A stretch of DNA of 64,000 bases from Thamnaconus septentrionalis (taxonomy: Eukaryota; Chordata; Actinopteri; Tetraodontiformes; Monacanthidae), in assembly GCA_009823395.1 (NCBI GenBank), contig CM020509.1, positions 5,816,001 through 5,880,000 of the forward strand. The letters are read 5' to 3'. The translations under genes and the position numbers were made by a program. Of the stretch, positions 1 to 11,496 are shown one piece after another (positions within the stretch are counted from its first letter, which is position 1; each line of letters begins with the position of its first letter). Under the pieces are notes generated by a model. The model did not search any database and had not been told where the DNA came from. It saw only the letters and a list, made by a program, of their open reading frames with translations.

Positions 1-737
1 GCACTATTTCACACTTTTGCACGGAAGATCTGCTATCATCTGGAAGAACATAGAAATAACCAGGCAATGAATCATTTAATAAAATCGAGCATTCATTAGA
101 CAATACTAGTGGACAAAACCCCAGAGTGATGTTTCTTTCTGCCCTACATCCCAACCTTTTGGGTTAATCACTGTTTGGCAAGAAACAGTAAGAAAAATGG
201 AATGACTTTAATAGAGTAACATTGTGATGTCATAGCTCCATCCAGATGATAACACTGAATTAATTGCATTCTCCCTCCTGCCACGTACACCTGGCCCATG
301 AACACAGGATTATTTCCCTTCTGTCTCACTTGCTCCTAATCAATTATCCCCAAGTTGTGAAAAAAAACAAACCAAAAACAGGGTTTAAAAAAATATTAGG
401 TATTTACATCTCTCAGCAGCTGAATTAATCTGAGATTAAATCTGGCATTTCAATGAGATTTCTCCAAATGGGAGGATAAATGTAATCAGATTACGGAGCC
501 ACATGGTGCTTCGGCGATTTCACAGCACTGAATTTTTCACCATTGCATGCGGTCTCAATAAACGCCCAAACGGCAGCGGTGCTGAGTGTTTAGCAGCACA
601 CAGACGGGAGAAGAGTCTCAGTCTTGTTCACGGGCTGATTTGCTCTTGCAAAACTTCAAAGCTGCAATTGGTTAGACAAAGGATGCTGTCTCACGTGCCG
701 CAGTGTCTCCCTGAATGTGTAATGTTGTAACTCTGTC

Positions 738-763
738 TTAAAGGCGCAGTATGTCAAATTTTG
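738..763 (+). repeat. Possible terminus of a fish dispersed repeat
   Basis: The sequence TTAAAGGCGCAGTATGT at 738-754 resembles the short terminal motif (TTAAAGGTCCAGTGTGT-like) of small non-autonomous elements common in fish. A related motif opens the element at 41440. I could not find a matching inverted copy downstream, so this is either a truncated element or a coincidence. Confidence 0.3.
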
Positions 764-1770
764 TAGCCTAATTGTAAGAATGCATATTGTTGATGATCTG
801 TTAGTGACGAGCAGAGGGAGGCGGTATTTTAATACACAGAAATATTTGAATTTATCTGTATTTGCCTTTGAAATGAATGAATGACTGTGAACCTAACAAC
901 TCGGAGCTCTTGCCTGCATTGCACTGGATCAGCGTGACTTTATTCCGGTCCAAGAGCAGCGTTCCTCATGGCCAGTGCCTGCTGACCTACAAGAATAATT
1001 ACGACCTGGAGTCCTCTCCATTCTTCTGCCGTTTCTGTTGACCTCTGCTTCCTCCTGTAGCCACGTAGCACCGTCACGTGACGTAACCACACTTTCCATC
1101 TAATTCATTTGAACTTTTTATGTTACTGTTTCACAAAATTTGCTTAATATTTATTTGTCAACAACCATGTCCCATTCATGATGCCACTAAATCCAGATGC
1201 TGATCCATGTTCTGGGCTTCTGTGGTCCAATTTAGGCCACCTTTCTTTGAGCGGGCCCGCTCTCAATGCAAATATACTGGTAACACTTACATTATTAATG
1301 AATGAAAACACAAGAGTTATTTTTAGTGACTGTAATTAGCTGAAAGTATTTATTCTATTCCACTCCATGCCCATATAGACCCTTTAAATGTCACACGTCA
1401 GACCGTTAAACAATTCCTAGAGATGCGCCGCTTCCAGTGTGACAGTGTGTTGTTGTTGATGTCATCAAGGTCTTGCTGAGCTATTTCTTCCACAGGTGAG
1501 GGCCAGGAAATTAACCCGGAGTGACTGCGACAGTGATTTAATAGGAGAGAGGGGTCGGGAGGGGGTCTCGTTCTTATCGCTAACGTTTGCCAGTAATGGT
1601 GAATAATTGTCAAAGAGAAACGGCGCCGTCGTTAATGAGCGGAGCAGACGAGAGATGGCGTGATGATGAAAGTGGATGTGCGCCGTGCGAGTCCTCTCTC
1701 TTCCTCCTTGGAAACGGCGGCGTCGCTGAACTCTAATGGCCTCGCCGTTTGACTGTCGGTGGCGGAGGGA

Positions 1771-1782
1771 AAGAGAGAGAGG

Positions 1783-1823
<41 letters not shown>

Positions 1824-1825
1824 AG
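1771..1825. repeat. (GA)n microsatellite, imperfect
   Basis: This is an impure GA tract with GGGA interruptions. Open frames across it on either strand translate into Ser-Leu or Arg-Glu strings and are not genes. Confidence 0.9.
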
Positions 1826-4084
1826 CCCAATGAGAGGAATTAGATTGCACTCCCCATCTCCATCATTGTTTTTTTTTTCTTGTTTTTTGTTGCTCAAATA
1901 GCACATTGCTCTTCCACTTACAAGCAGGAACGCCACATCCACCCCGTCCACCACCCCCCCGACTCCGCCTCCTCCCGTCCCTGCCTCAAATAAAGCAGTT
2001 GGTTTGTAATCAATTCTTCCGCAGAGGAGTGAGGAGGTCGGGAGTGCTCTCTCCGCGCTCGCCGCTCCTCGCAAAATGGAATAAATGTGACATTAGGGAC
2101 GTGGGTATCATTACCTTGATGAATTACGGAAGGTATAACGATTATGGAAATTGTCATCGACCGATCATTTGTCTCAATTTATTGCGTCTCAGTGCCACCG
2201 TGGCCGAGCACACCGAAATGTTCTAATGTCAATACTTGCGCGGGGCCGTTATCGCTGCTCCGGCGATGGCCGAGCACCGCGGCGGCTCTCCCCGTCCTCA
2301 CGCCATCCATCCCCGTGCCCAGTCCCGACCTCGCCCTCCCCGTCCCACGCTGAGAAAAAGGCGGTGATGCTAATCGAAGAATTGACCAGAGGTGAGAATT
2401 GACCAGTGGCGGTCACAGACTGGGACAAAGACGTGAGGCTGTCGATGAAAGGGCTCCTCTTGATTTCAGCTTGTTCCAGTTCAATCTCAGTCCCGCCCTC
2501 TCAATCTCGGCGCTGTCAATCTGGGTTTGAAAGGGCTGCGGGAAATGAATTAATTTGTAAAGTTCACAAAAAGACGCTTTGTTCCTTCTTAAATGTCCCT
2601 GTTAGTCCGTTTAACGTTCCAAAAATGTCAATAGTAAATTACAAATCAGATGTATGGTGCTATGGTTACCAGGGTGGCTATGCTAATTCCCCCCTTTGAA
2701 GGCAGTGAGGCTGTAATACAGAGCACGCCGTGGCTGGCACACTGTCCCAAAGAGATTCCCGGGAAGATATTGCTCTGTGCTCTGCGTCAACAATATCAGG
2801 CCACCTCGGGGAGCTTGTTAGCACTCTGCATTTTTTGCACATATTATCATAACACCTCTAAAATAAGAGACATTTTGTGTCTTTTACTCACGTGACTCAT
2901 CACCTTTCCCTCGCTGAGAATATATGAATTTGATTACACCCTTGACATTCATAATTTGCAGAGGCGCGGCAAAATCGGTAACCCTACAGAGACAATAAAT
3001 CATGGTTATGTCAACCGTGCTCATTAGACTTCAATTTATGAAAATTGTGCAGGATATGAAGATTTGCAAAGGTCTAGACTCAATGAAAGCCCGTGATGGA
3101 GCCTCTCTGGAGGGTTTTCTAATCGCTGCAGCCGGAGTTTGGCCCCATAATGGGGGACATATCTCTTCATTAGCCCTGTGTTGGAGTACAGTAGCATTCA
3201 TCCCCGGCTTTGATAAACGCAATGCAATTTCCCTGCCCATGCAGTTTTAGCACACCGCAGTTGCCTACGTTCAGGCGAGTCTTCTCCGAGTGAATGTTAT
3301 TGCTTATTGCACTAAGTGAACAAAGCGACAAGGGAGGGCATAATGGCGCGTTTAGCTACCAGTAGATTGGAATCGCTTTTACAACAGCGCCAGGAACCTT
3401 TATTTTTCCGCTGCTATTCACACTACGTCAGGGATTTTTAAGCGGTCTATTATTGCACCGCTTAGCCCGGCCATGAAAGCCGAGAGCTGACTGGTTGATA
3501 CCGAAAAAGACGGAAGAGGGGCTTCCCTGTACAAAAACACCGTGGTCTCAGATAATTTCACAGTGTTCACAACTAGATGTCGCTGTAAATAAGATGACAA
3601 ACCACACATCTTATTAGAAAGGTTTTTTCTCAATGTCATGTCTTGCAATGTCTGCAAATTAAGCACACTGAAAACCATTGTAAACCCTAACATGTAATTT
3701 GAATTTATTGTTTTTTTGTTTATAGAATATTTTAAATACTTATATATTTTTTATTAGTTGTAGTATTATTTTGTTTTTATAGAAGTCGTAATTTAGAAGT
3801 ACGTTTTTGGGACAAATGCTACTTTAATGATTTCCTACTCTGCATATTTCTAATTAAATTTTACAAATAAATATCCCATATAATTAACTCTTAATGAGCT
3901 TTGAAGTTTCTGTCATCTGAACATTTTTGAACATGTTTAATAATTGTAAATATAAATGGGTAAATTAATTTTACTTTAAATGTACTGTTTTAGCCTATCA
4001 GATGCACTCAATGCAATTATTTATTCTAATTTTAATCAGAAATAAATAATATTATGCAATCACGCAATCAGCCTTCATATATGT

Positions 4085-4110
4085 ACACACACACACACAC
4101 ACACACACAC
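4085..4110. repeat. (AC)13 microsatellite
   Basis: A pure AC dinucleotide tract inside AT-rich non-coding DNA. Confidence 0.95.
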
Positions 4111-7100
4111 GTGGATGTCTGGGTGTGTATACACAAAAAAAAATTAACTTTAATGCATAGTGTTACACATCTACACAGCCTGAGTTCAGTGAATTAGTGT
4201 TTCAAAATTTAAATTTAATTCAAAATATTTGCAGAAATATTTGCAGAAATATAATAAGTATTATTGTTATTTTATTTAATAGTTTTAATTTCATATGACA
4301 TGTGCACAATGCTCATTTTGCAAAGGGTTGTGCACATTAACCTTCTGCAAACTAGGGCAGATACAGCTTAGCTCTAGTTATATATAGTGAGAAGTGCTGA
4401 TGATGGTTCTAATGGGCTCCATGCAGCCGCAGGTACAAATGAACAAAGGCTGAGTGGAGATCACATGGGGAGCAGCACGAGGCAGAACACTGTAGACTGC
4501 CTTTCAGAAAAAATAGATATCCTCAAGGGTTCCACTGCACTGATGAACACTGACAATAGACCAACACTATGTAGCTGCGTTTCCTGCGTGTGAACCACCA
4601 TCGTCTTGTAAATAATGCAGCGGCAAAGTGCCACTTGACCTTTGACTCACCACGTCTTCTTTGCTCTCCTCCTTCCATTTCACGTGCCTTGTAAAAGACA
4701 GAGAACAGCCACCGACTGTACATACCCAAATCTGATGAAGAGTCTGAACTAACAAAGCAAGATAATTGGCAAACACAAATTTACAAAAGGAACAACTTTG
4801 TTTTGACGTTAGTCGAGGAAAGTCTCGGAATATTGTCTGTGCGGACGATGAGAGCACGGATAAAAACAATCGTGTTCCACTGTGCGTGCTTACAAAAGCC
4901 TCGGAAGCATCTCATGTAAAATTGCTCGCTCTGTTGAAAAGCAACCATGGCGACACGAGGCCCCTTCCATCGGGCTCGAACATTGTCAACTGGAGGCGCT
5001 GTGAGTAGGCGGACAAGATCAAAATACGGCGAAATGGGCGCAATTTTAATTTGTGGTAAAACCTTTAATTAATTTTATTTTTAGCAGCGGGGGCCGCCTC
5101 GGGATAAATGAGAGCTTTGTTGTCGCCTGTTGTTTACAGCTGCTTACTGCCCGGGCTTTATGCAATTTTTTTGTTTTTTTTGATTTTTGAAAAAGGAGCT
5201 AACCCTGGTTTCATCTTCCATTGTATCTGCGCAGCCGCGTCTTTTGTTCTCCTTTATTCTCCTCACCTCCTCGACAGCTCGGCCGTTCCTGAGACTCTGC
5301 TCGTGCTCTCCGCTCCCTCCTGTTCTGCACTCTTTGGTCTTTGTCCTCCTCCGGAAAAACCAGCGCACCCGCGTCTTCCAACAGAGGCTTTCATCTCTGG
5401 ACTTGGCGTTTCTTTGATTTCTTACCTCACACCATCACACGACAGGTTCCTTCACTCCTCACCCCATGTGCTGATTCATAGGTGGTGGCTCCTGAAATAT
5501 GCTCACCAAACACCAGGTCTCATTATAATGACCCCGTGTAAATGGTTCCCTCGGTCTCTTTCACTTGTACACTGTCAGAGAGAGAGAGGAAAAAAAAAAA
5601 ATCTAATTTCTTATCTCGGCGGTGTCTCCCTTTGTTACCCAAAGGGAATTTTGTTCCGGAATGTGAAGCATCTGAGATCCGAGGTCAAGGTTTGACTTTG
5701 TTCGTTTTGCAGGCACAAGCTAGTGATTGTGATGACTTTGTAAAGAAAATCAGCAGCTTCCAGCTTGCCTTATAATAGAACCTTCGCATTTGAGCAAATA
5801 GCCAGTGTGCATCAGCAAGGGATGTGATGTGCCTGAGCAGACGCACGAGGCTTTGTGTTCCATACCTGCAGCTCTGTTGTGGAGTCCTTGGTGAGAGAAG
5901 AGTTCGTCCCAGGAGTCGCTCGATTTGTTGAATCGTCAACCTGCTGACAGTACATGTTAAAGGCAGAGCGATCATATAGAAGGGACAAAAATATTATCTT
6001 ACATATGTCAGGACCTGCTGCTATTTCATTTTTTTGATCTTTGTTTTATTTCGTATCACAAATTGATTTAATTTAAAAGGACCTTGGCATATAAAGCAAA
6101 AACACAGAACTGGCAACAGCTTTGCATTTCACTCAAAATGTGTCTTATTTCCCAAATTTAATCAACCCTACCACTTTTTGGACCAGTCTTCCGATGAAAT
6201 TTCACATTCTGAGACATCTTGTGTAATCAAAAGATAAAGGACTCAAACTAGTGCAACGGCTAGTTGTGTGGCTAGTACGCGGCTGGACTTCCCTTACACA
6301 GTCCAGCTTTTCTTTCAAACTGATACTGTGCCGTGATACAGCTTTATTCATATGAGTAAATGCATGGAGCATCTGTCCGCGGTGTTGCCCTTCTGCTCAC
6401 TGCCTTTAACTGCAGCTGATGTGTGATCCCACCGCCCGATACGGCACTTCTCCCCCCTTTGAAGCCGTCCTATCCATCCCTGAGATTTATGATAACACTG
6501 GGCCAGCTTATATTTCAAAAGGTGTCTTTTTTTTTTTTTGTTACCATATATCCTCTCTGGCATATATTTGAAAAACTATGAGCGGTGAAAAAAGTGAAGA
6601 AAAAAAAAAAACCCAACTGGACAGGTTTATTTTGGAACATAAAAAAAAAAAAAATCAACAAAAAAACTTGCACTATTAAACATACTAGAAAGATTCTAGA
6701 ACTGTCTCGCCTGAAACTGTATGGTTTCAAAGGTTTTCTTTGTGACTTGTGGCAGCCATAGTAGCTCAGGTGCCTGTAATAAAAAAAAAAAGAAAGAAAA
6801 TGTTCTTAGAGCGGCCTCTGAAGAAAAAGCCATGACCCTCCCACTCGGTTTTAAATTGTCCTCTGAGATCTGAAGGCTCGGCAGAGAGACATCCATCTAC
6901 GTCTACCTCCTCCACTTTAAGCTTCCGAGCCAGATTTAAAACCCGGACGTAAATCAGAGCGTCATCTGCAAAAAGAGGAAAAGTTTCTTCAAACGTTCTC
7001 TTTTAGGGCTTCACGCCGCTCCTCCTTGTAAATAAACTGCTGTTTGGTGGTGGTGGTGGGCGGAGTGTTGAGTCCTCTTCCCCTCCTCGACGCACATGTG

Positions 7101-7289
7101 GATAATTTTCGCTTGCATTGGTGCGGGTGAAAAGGTCCCCCTGCCCCCCGCCTGCCCTGAAACCCTGGCTGGATAACCCCGGGTGAAAGCTGTTTTTGTC
7201 CCTTTTGGAAAGGGGATTCATTTCCACATGAAAAGGGAACTACTGTCCAATCCCTTTATACACGTCCGTTTAGTTTGCCTTACACAATG

Positions 7290-7365
7290 CTGCGCTAACA
7301 AAAGGCAATAGCCCTTGCGAGCGCCGATATAAAGGCCCGGCGCGTACGCTGAGGGCGCGACTATT
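7290..7365 (+). promoter_or_regulatory. Candidate TATA-type core promoter
   Basis: A TATAAAG box at 7328-7334 sits in a local GC-rich setting (GCGCCGATATAAAGGCCCGG). The downstream side matches a GC-rich BRE-like flank, and a pyrimidine/A initiator-like sequence lies near 7360. No clear first exon with a strong donor follows; a GTATGC site near 7486 is the best available. It could be an alternative upstream promoter of the teneurin gene, a promoter for an unannotated non-coding RNA, or chance. Confidence 0.3.
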
Positions 7366-8008
7366 GTCGCCCGCGCTCCATAACATACATCAGACAAGAC
7401 AAGACACAGTTTTTCGGCACATCAACACTCGCTGTCTGACCCCTTGGGGACAAATTTCTGCATACACAGGAAGAGCAAAAGGAGGGTATGCATAATTTGT
7501 CAATGCTGCTGTTTCTTCTTCTTCTTCTTCTTGTTTTTTTCTCCCCCCCCCTCCCCTCCAACGTCCAGGTCTCTCTGTCCCCACGGTGCGGCCCATCTGT
7601 TTTCTCCGCCGATACCGAACATGTGTAAAACATACAGAGCCAGAGAGAGTATTATTCCTTTATGTATGCTGCACTCTTGGGCTTTAATGGTGAAGTTTCT
7701 GGTTCACGTCTTCTTTTTTTTTGTGTTTGTGTGTGCGTGTGTGTGTGCGCAATTTGGACCTGCAAAACAGCCGTGGGAAGCAAATGCAGAAAATAAATTT
7801 CCCCATTTAATTCCACCGGCTGCTCTTTGCTTTAATCTGGAGGTCTTTAAAAAAAAAAAAAAAAGAACAGCGGCGCAGTGCAACGGGGATGGATGAATCA
7901 GGTGCTGTGTGCCCTGTATTCTGTGGAGAAGCCCTTATCGTTCATCTCTAACCTGCCTGCACCATTTGTTTGATATGAGGCTTATTTTTTCTTTTTTTCA
8001 TTAGCATA

Positions 8009-8130
8009 TGTGTGTGTGTGTGTGTGTGTGTGTGTTTTTGTGTGTGTGTTAAAGTCTTAAACCTCTTTTATATTCAAGTTTCTGGTTTCCGATTCCACCC
8101 GTGTTCATTTTTTTTACAGGGTGCCGCGTG

Positions 8131-8169
<39 letters not shown>

Positions 8170-8291
8170 GTCTGGCTGCGGCTGGGTGTGTTGAAAGAGA
8201 CTGGCTTCCAATAGAGGGCACAGTTGGCTGCACGGACGCACACGGGGAGACTCACTGGGAGACTCACTGGGAGAAATTAAAGCCTTGAGTT

Positions 8292-8324
<33 letters not shown>

Positions 8325-8393
8325 TCATTAGTGAAAACATTCCGGTCCACCTTCCTTTCTCTCTCCCTGTGTGTGTGTGTGTGTGTGTGTGTG
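8009..8393. repeat. Cluster of four dinucleotide tracts in alternating orientation
   Basis: There are four tracts: (TG)n at 8009-8035, (CA)n at 8137-8167, (CA)n at 8293-8322 and (GT)n at 8369-8393. The GT-CA-CA-GT order on one strand means neighbouring tracts are complementary and could pair as hairpins. A 12-bp unit (GGGAGACTCACT) is tandemly duplicated between the second and third tracts, near 8245-8270. Confidence 0.9.
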
Positions 8394-9847
8394 CAACACA
8401 GAATGTTTTTTTTTTTTTTTTTAATAAATGGATGTTAATCTATCATTAACCCTCACAAACTTAGATGAACCTCCATGTAGACGGATTTTTATTCATTTTT
8501 TAAAGTGTGGATATGTTGCTTAGTAACTAACTTTCAGACACATTTTCTGAAAAAGCCCCCAAGAATATTACACCAGAGCAAAGAGAGGGTGGGGGGGAGG
8601 AAAGTGATTCGACTTTACGCAAAGGGTGAAAAAAAAAAAAATGAAGAGGACGGTTGGTGGAATCAGCAAAAAAAAAACTCTCTGTTCTTTTTTTTTTATT
8701 TAATGTCCTTCCATTCTACACCCCCTCTTCCTCTCTCTTTCCTTCTTTTTTTGCATGCCCTTGACTGAAGATTGAATGGCAGAGTCAGAGATGGATTGTT
8801 GGGCAGTTGCCTTTCATGCAGATAATGCCATTTGATGGAGGCGCGTTTTTGATGTGGCACCCGCGCATAATGGAAGAATCAAGCGTTCGAAGGCCGCGGC
8901 TGATTTTGCCTGGAGAAAAGCTGTCCTCAGTGATAACTTCATCGCTGCATGTGGTCCGACGTGGGCTAAATTCAGGAAGGGGATTTACCGGAAAAAAAAG
9001 AGACAGAGAGAGAGGGAGAGGGAGAGAATCTGCCCAGTCTGCCCCCCCCCATTGCGCTACCGGGGCCTGCAGACCAACAGCTTGAAGGTCTGTGATCTGC
9101 TGCTGGTATTGTGAGTCTCTCTCCCGTCTCTTCTCCCCCCAATCAAAACAAGTTTTCCTCGAAATGCGTTTTTTATAATGTGTTATTTATTTATTTTTTT
9201 CTAGTGGGATTAGCCAGCGCATGCTCTTGTAATTAATGAAGCCCTGCTTTCTGCCGGCTTTGACGCTAAATGCTGTCATTTGAAGACGGGGCTCTTGTTT
9301 CCCTTTATTTACAAAGCTGAATCAGAGTCAGTGCGACTTTTTTTTAGTTTTAGAAATGACCCTGAGCTCTTCAAGAGGAAGTTCAGTCGTAGTTTAGTAA
9401 ATGCCAAACTGCCATGCCAAAAAAAGCCTGTCAAACAATTTAAAGCTTCCTTTTATTTCATTGGATAATAAAGTTTCAAACTTTCCCTAAATTGACACAA
9501 TTTCCCCAACAATAATCCATGTTTCCATCCTGTCTGCATGAGAAAAGTCCAAAAATTACATCTGACGTCCAGCCCCGTCCAGAACGCTTGTGCTCAAACA
9601 CACCCTCTGTGATCTCAGAAAGGGTGCTGATCCGTCTCCCATGCAGGTTAGTGAACACACCTCTAACCAGACTCTGCCTCTGCCAAGGTCCAGCAAAGCA
9701 TCACTTTTAGCTGGAGACTGTTAACAGAGGGTTAAATATCCAAACAAAACATATTTGAATTTTTACATGATGACACCTTTGGTCAAATTGACTCAAATGT
9801 TATGATTTGTCGATTTACTTCAAAAATGTTTTTTGCCTCTGAAATAA

Positions 9848-9890
9848 TAGATATAGATAGATAGATAGATATATAGATAGATAGATAGAT
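9848..9890. repeat. (GATA)n microsatellite, imperfect
   Basis: A GATA/TAGA tetranucleotide tract with one ATAT interruption in non-coding DNA. Confidence 0.9.
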
Positions 9891-10739
9891 GTTGGCAAAG
9901 CATCAGTTTTTAGCAGAAGGCTCTAAACAGAGGGCTTAACGTGCACTTTGCTGCAGATCAGTGGAGTTTCTGGATAATGAATCATGCGGTGCTGCTCTGC
10001 TGGAGCTCAGGATGAGTGGAGAAGTGAAGATGCGAGGCCTTCAAGGTTTTCTCTCTGCTACTTCAGAACTTACCGGGCCAGATCTTTGCGTGACGAATCA
10101 GGCTTGACGTCACTCCAACCCTAAACACTGAGCGGCTTCAGCCTGCCCCCCCTCGGCTCACTCTTGTTTGTGCAACAGTTTAATCAACAGCTTGAAAAAA
10201 CCTGCGGCTGCTGGCTGGTCTTTTTTTTTTTTTTTTTTTAGCGAGAAATCACACATTTATTTGCACGGCCGTGCATTTTGGGTCTCCTTATTTATTTCTT
10301 TTTCTTTTTATCTCCTTTCCGTTTTTCCTTTGTCACACCGACGGTGAGAAATCCGGCAGAAGGGGCCAATTAAGTGGCAACGCCGGGAGAGAGTGATGCG
10401 AGTGATGAGAGTGAAGAGAGGCACAGGCGAGGTGGAGTGCACACCCACCTCTCATCATTTATTCACACGCACATATGTGTATATTTCTTTCCTCCTCTGG
10501 CCACAGTTAACTCCGCACTTGAACTTCTCCTGCCGCTTGAATGCAAGATGATGCAATTCATTTCCCTGGCAGAGTGGGGGGTGGCGGAGGGGGGGTCAGC
10601 TTGGTCATGTGCAGCTGTGTGTTGCTCACTGGCTGGAGGTCACAGCTGGACCCTCCTTTTCTTTTCACCTTGTTGTTAATTTCATTTATTCACATCCATC
10701 CATCCCTCCCCTTCTCCTTCTTCCCCTTCCCTTCACCTC

Positions 10740-11067
10740 CTCACCGCCCCAACACTGCCACCACCACCACCACCACCACTATCCACCACCCACCAAGTCC
10801 CGGTGCTGATGGGAAGAGCAGATGCGACGCCGAGCCGAGCCGAGCCGAGCCGCCGGGATGGATGCGCAGTTTGTCAGCTGACAAGTGCGCGTTGAACAAA
10901 AGAGCAGCTGAGCGGCTGCCGAGCCTCCGCATCGTCGCCGAGTGACTTTATCTTGGGAGAGAGAGGGGAGGAAGAGGGGGAGAGGAACACCGAGATGGGT
11001 AAAACGTGCAGCGGTCCTACTTCCTGGAAGGGAGGGTGACTGTGCTGTGGGAAGTAGCGGCGGTACT

Positions 11068-11130
<63 letters not shown>

Positions 11131-11349
11131 CCCGCTCTCTCTCTCCCTGTCAGTGCACAGACGCGCTTGTGCACGGTTGCGAGCGGCAGAAGGTCTCCGC
11201 TCATGACACCGCGCCGCGACGCGTGCAGCATCCTCGCCTGCCGTCATTTCCATCTCCGGAACGTCAAGGAGAGCGTTCACCGTTTGGCGTTTTATGTTTA
11301 TATTTAAAAATATATATACATATAAGCGACCGGGTAGATTATTATTATT
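10740..11349 (+). promoter_or_regulatory. CpG-rich promoter-like block
   Basis: The block is GC-rich and CpG-dense. It contains (CCA)n at 10758-10780, a (GAGCC)n pentamer run at about 10830-10852 and a long CT tract at 11069-11126, then an AT-rich patch with TATATATACATATAAG at about 11309-11325. It runs directly into a segment that ends in a strong splice donor at 11496. It lies 15.4 kb upstream of the teneurin exon that has a 5'UTR acceptor. That acceptor shows that at least one upstream non-coding exon must exist, and this block is the most promoter-like sequence I see on that side. The role as tenm3 promoter is inferred. Confidence 0.4.
11069..11126. repeat. (CT)29 microsatellite in CpG-rich block
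   Basis: A pure CT dinucleotide tract of about 58 bp, followed by a less regular CT/CCCG stretch. CT tracts near transcription starts can bind GAGA-type or pyrimidine-tract factors, but no such role is shown here. Confidence 0.95.
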
Positions 11350-11496
11350 TTTTAAATTAATTTGCCCGTGACTGAGAGAAAAGGCGCCGAGGACTCGCTT
11401 CTGCACCCCACGCTGCCCCGCAACTTTGGACTAAAGCGCGGCGCTGGAAGTTTACGCGCCTCCGGCTCGGACATCCTCGGCGAGGCTTCGCTGCAG
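11350..11496 (+). other. tenm3: Candidate non-coding first exon (5'UTR), donor at 11496|11497
   Basis: A GC-rich, CpG-dense segment ends in CTGCAG followed by GTGCGT, a strong vertebrate splice donor. The intron side then turns into a pyrimidine run and ordinary AT-richer sequence. A TATA-like patch lies at about 11309-11325, so transcription could start near 11340-11360; the left edge given here is a guess. Joining this exon to the acceptor at 26913|26914 would give a 15.4-kb 5'UTR intron, as expected for a teneurin. No transcript evidence is available. Confidence 0.35.

Larger units (their letters stand above)
1..7289. other. Non-coding flank or 5' intron, no gene recognised
   Basis: I see no gene in this stretch. 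The short open frames have no recognisable domain and no consistent splice-site pair. About 3700-4380 and 6000-6240 are AT-rich. The rest is mixed unique sequence with several TAAT/ATTA-rich patches, for example around 2930-3060, of the sort found in conserved non-coding elements near developmental genes, but conservation cannot be judged from one sequence. The features listed inside it are a possible repeat terminus near 738, a GA tract at 1771 and a CA tract at 4085. Confidence 0.6.

Noticed and set aside
5108..5695. Plus-strand open frame of 195 codons with hydrophobic stretches
   Set aside because: The composition reflects T- and C-rich DNA. There is no known domain, no homologue that I recognise and no gene context.
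8009..8393. Regularly spaced repeats as a CRISPR-like array
   Set aside because: The repeats are plain dinucleotide tracts in both orientations; the organism is a vertebrate.
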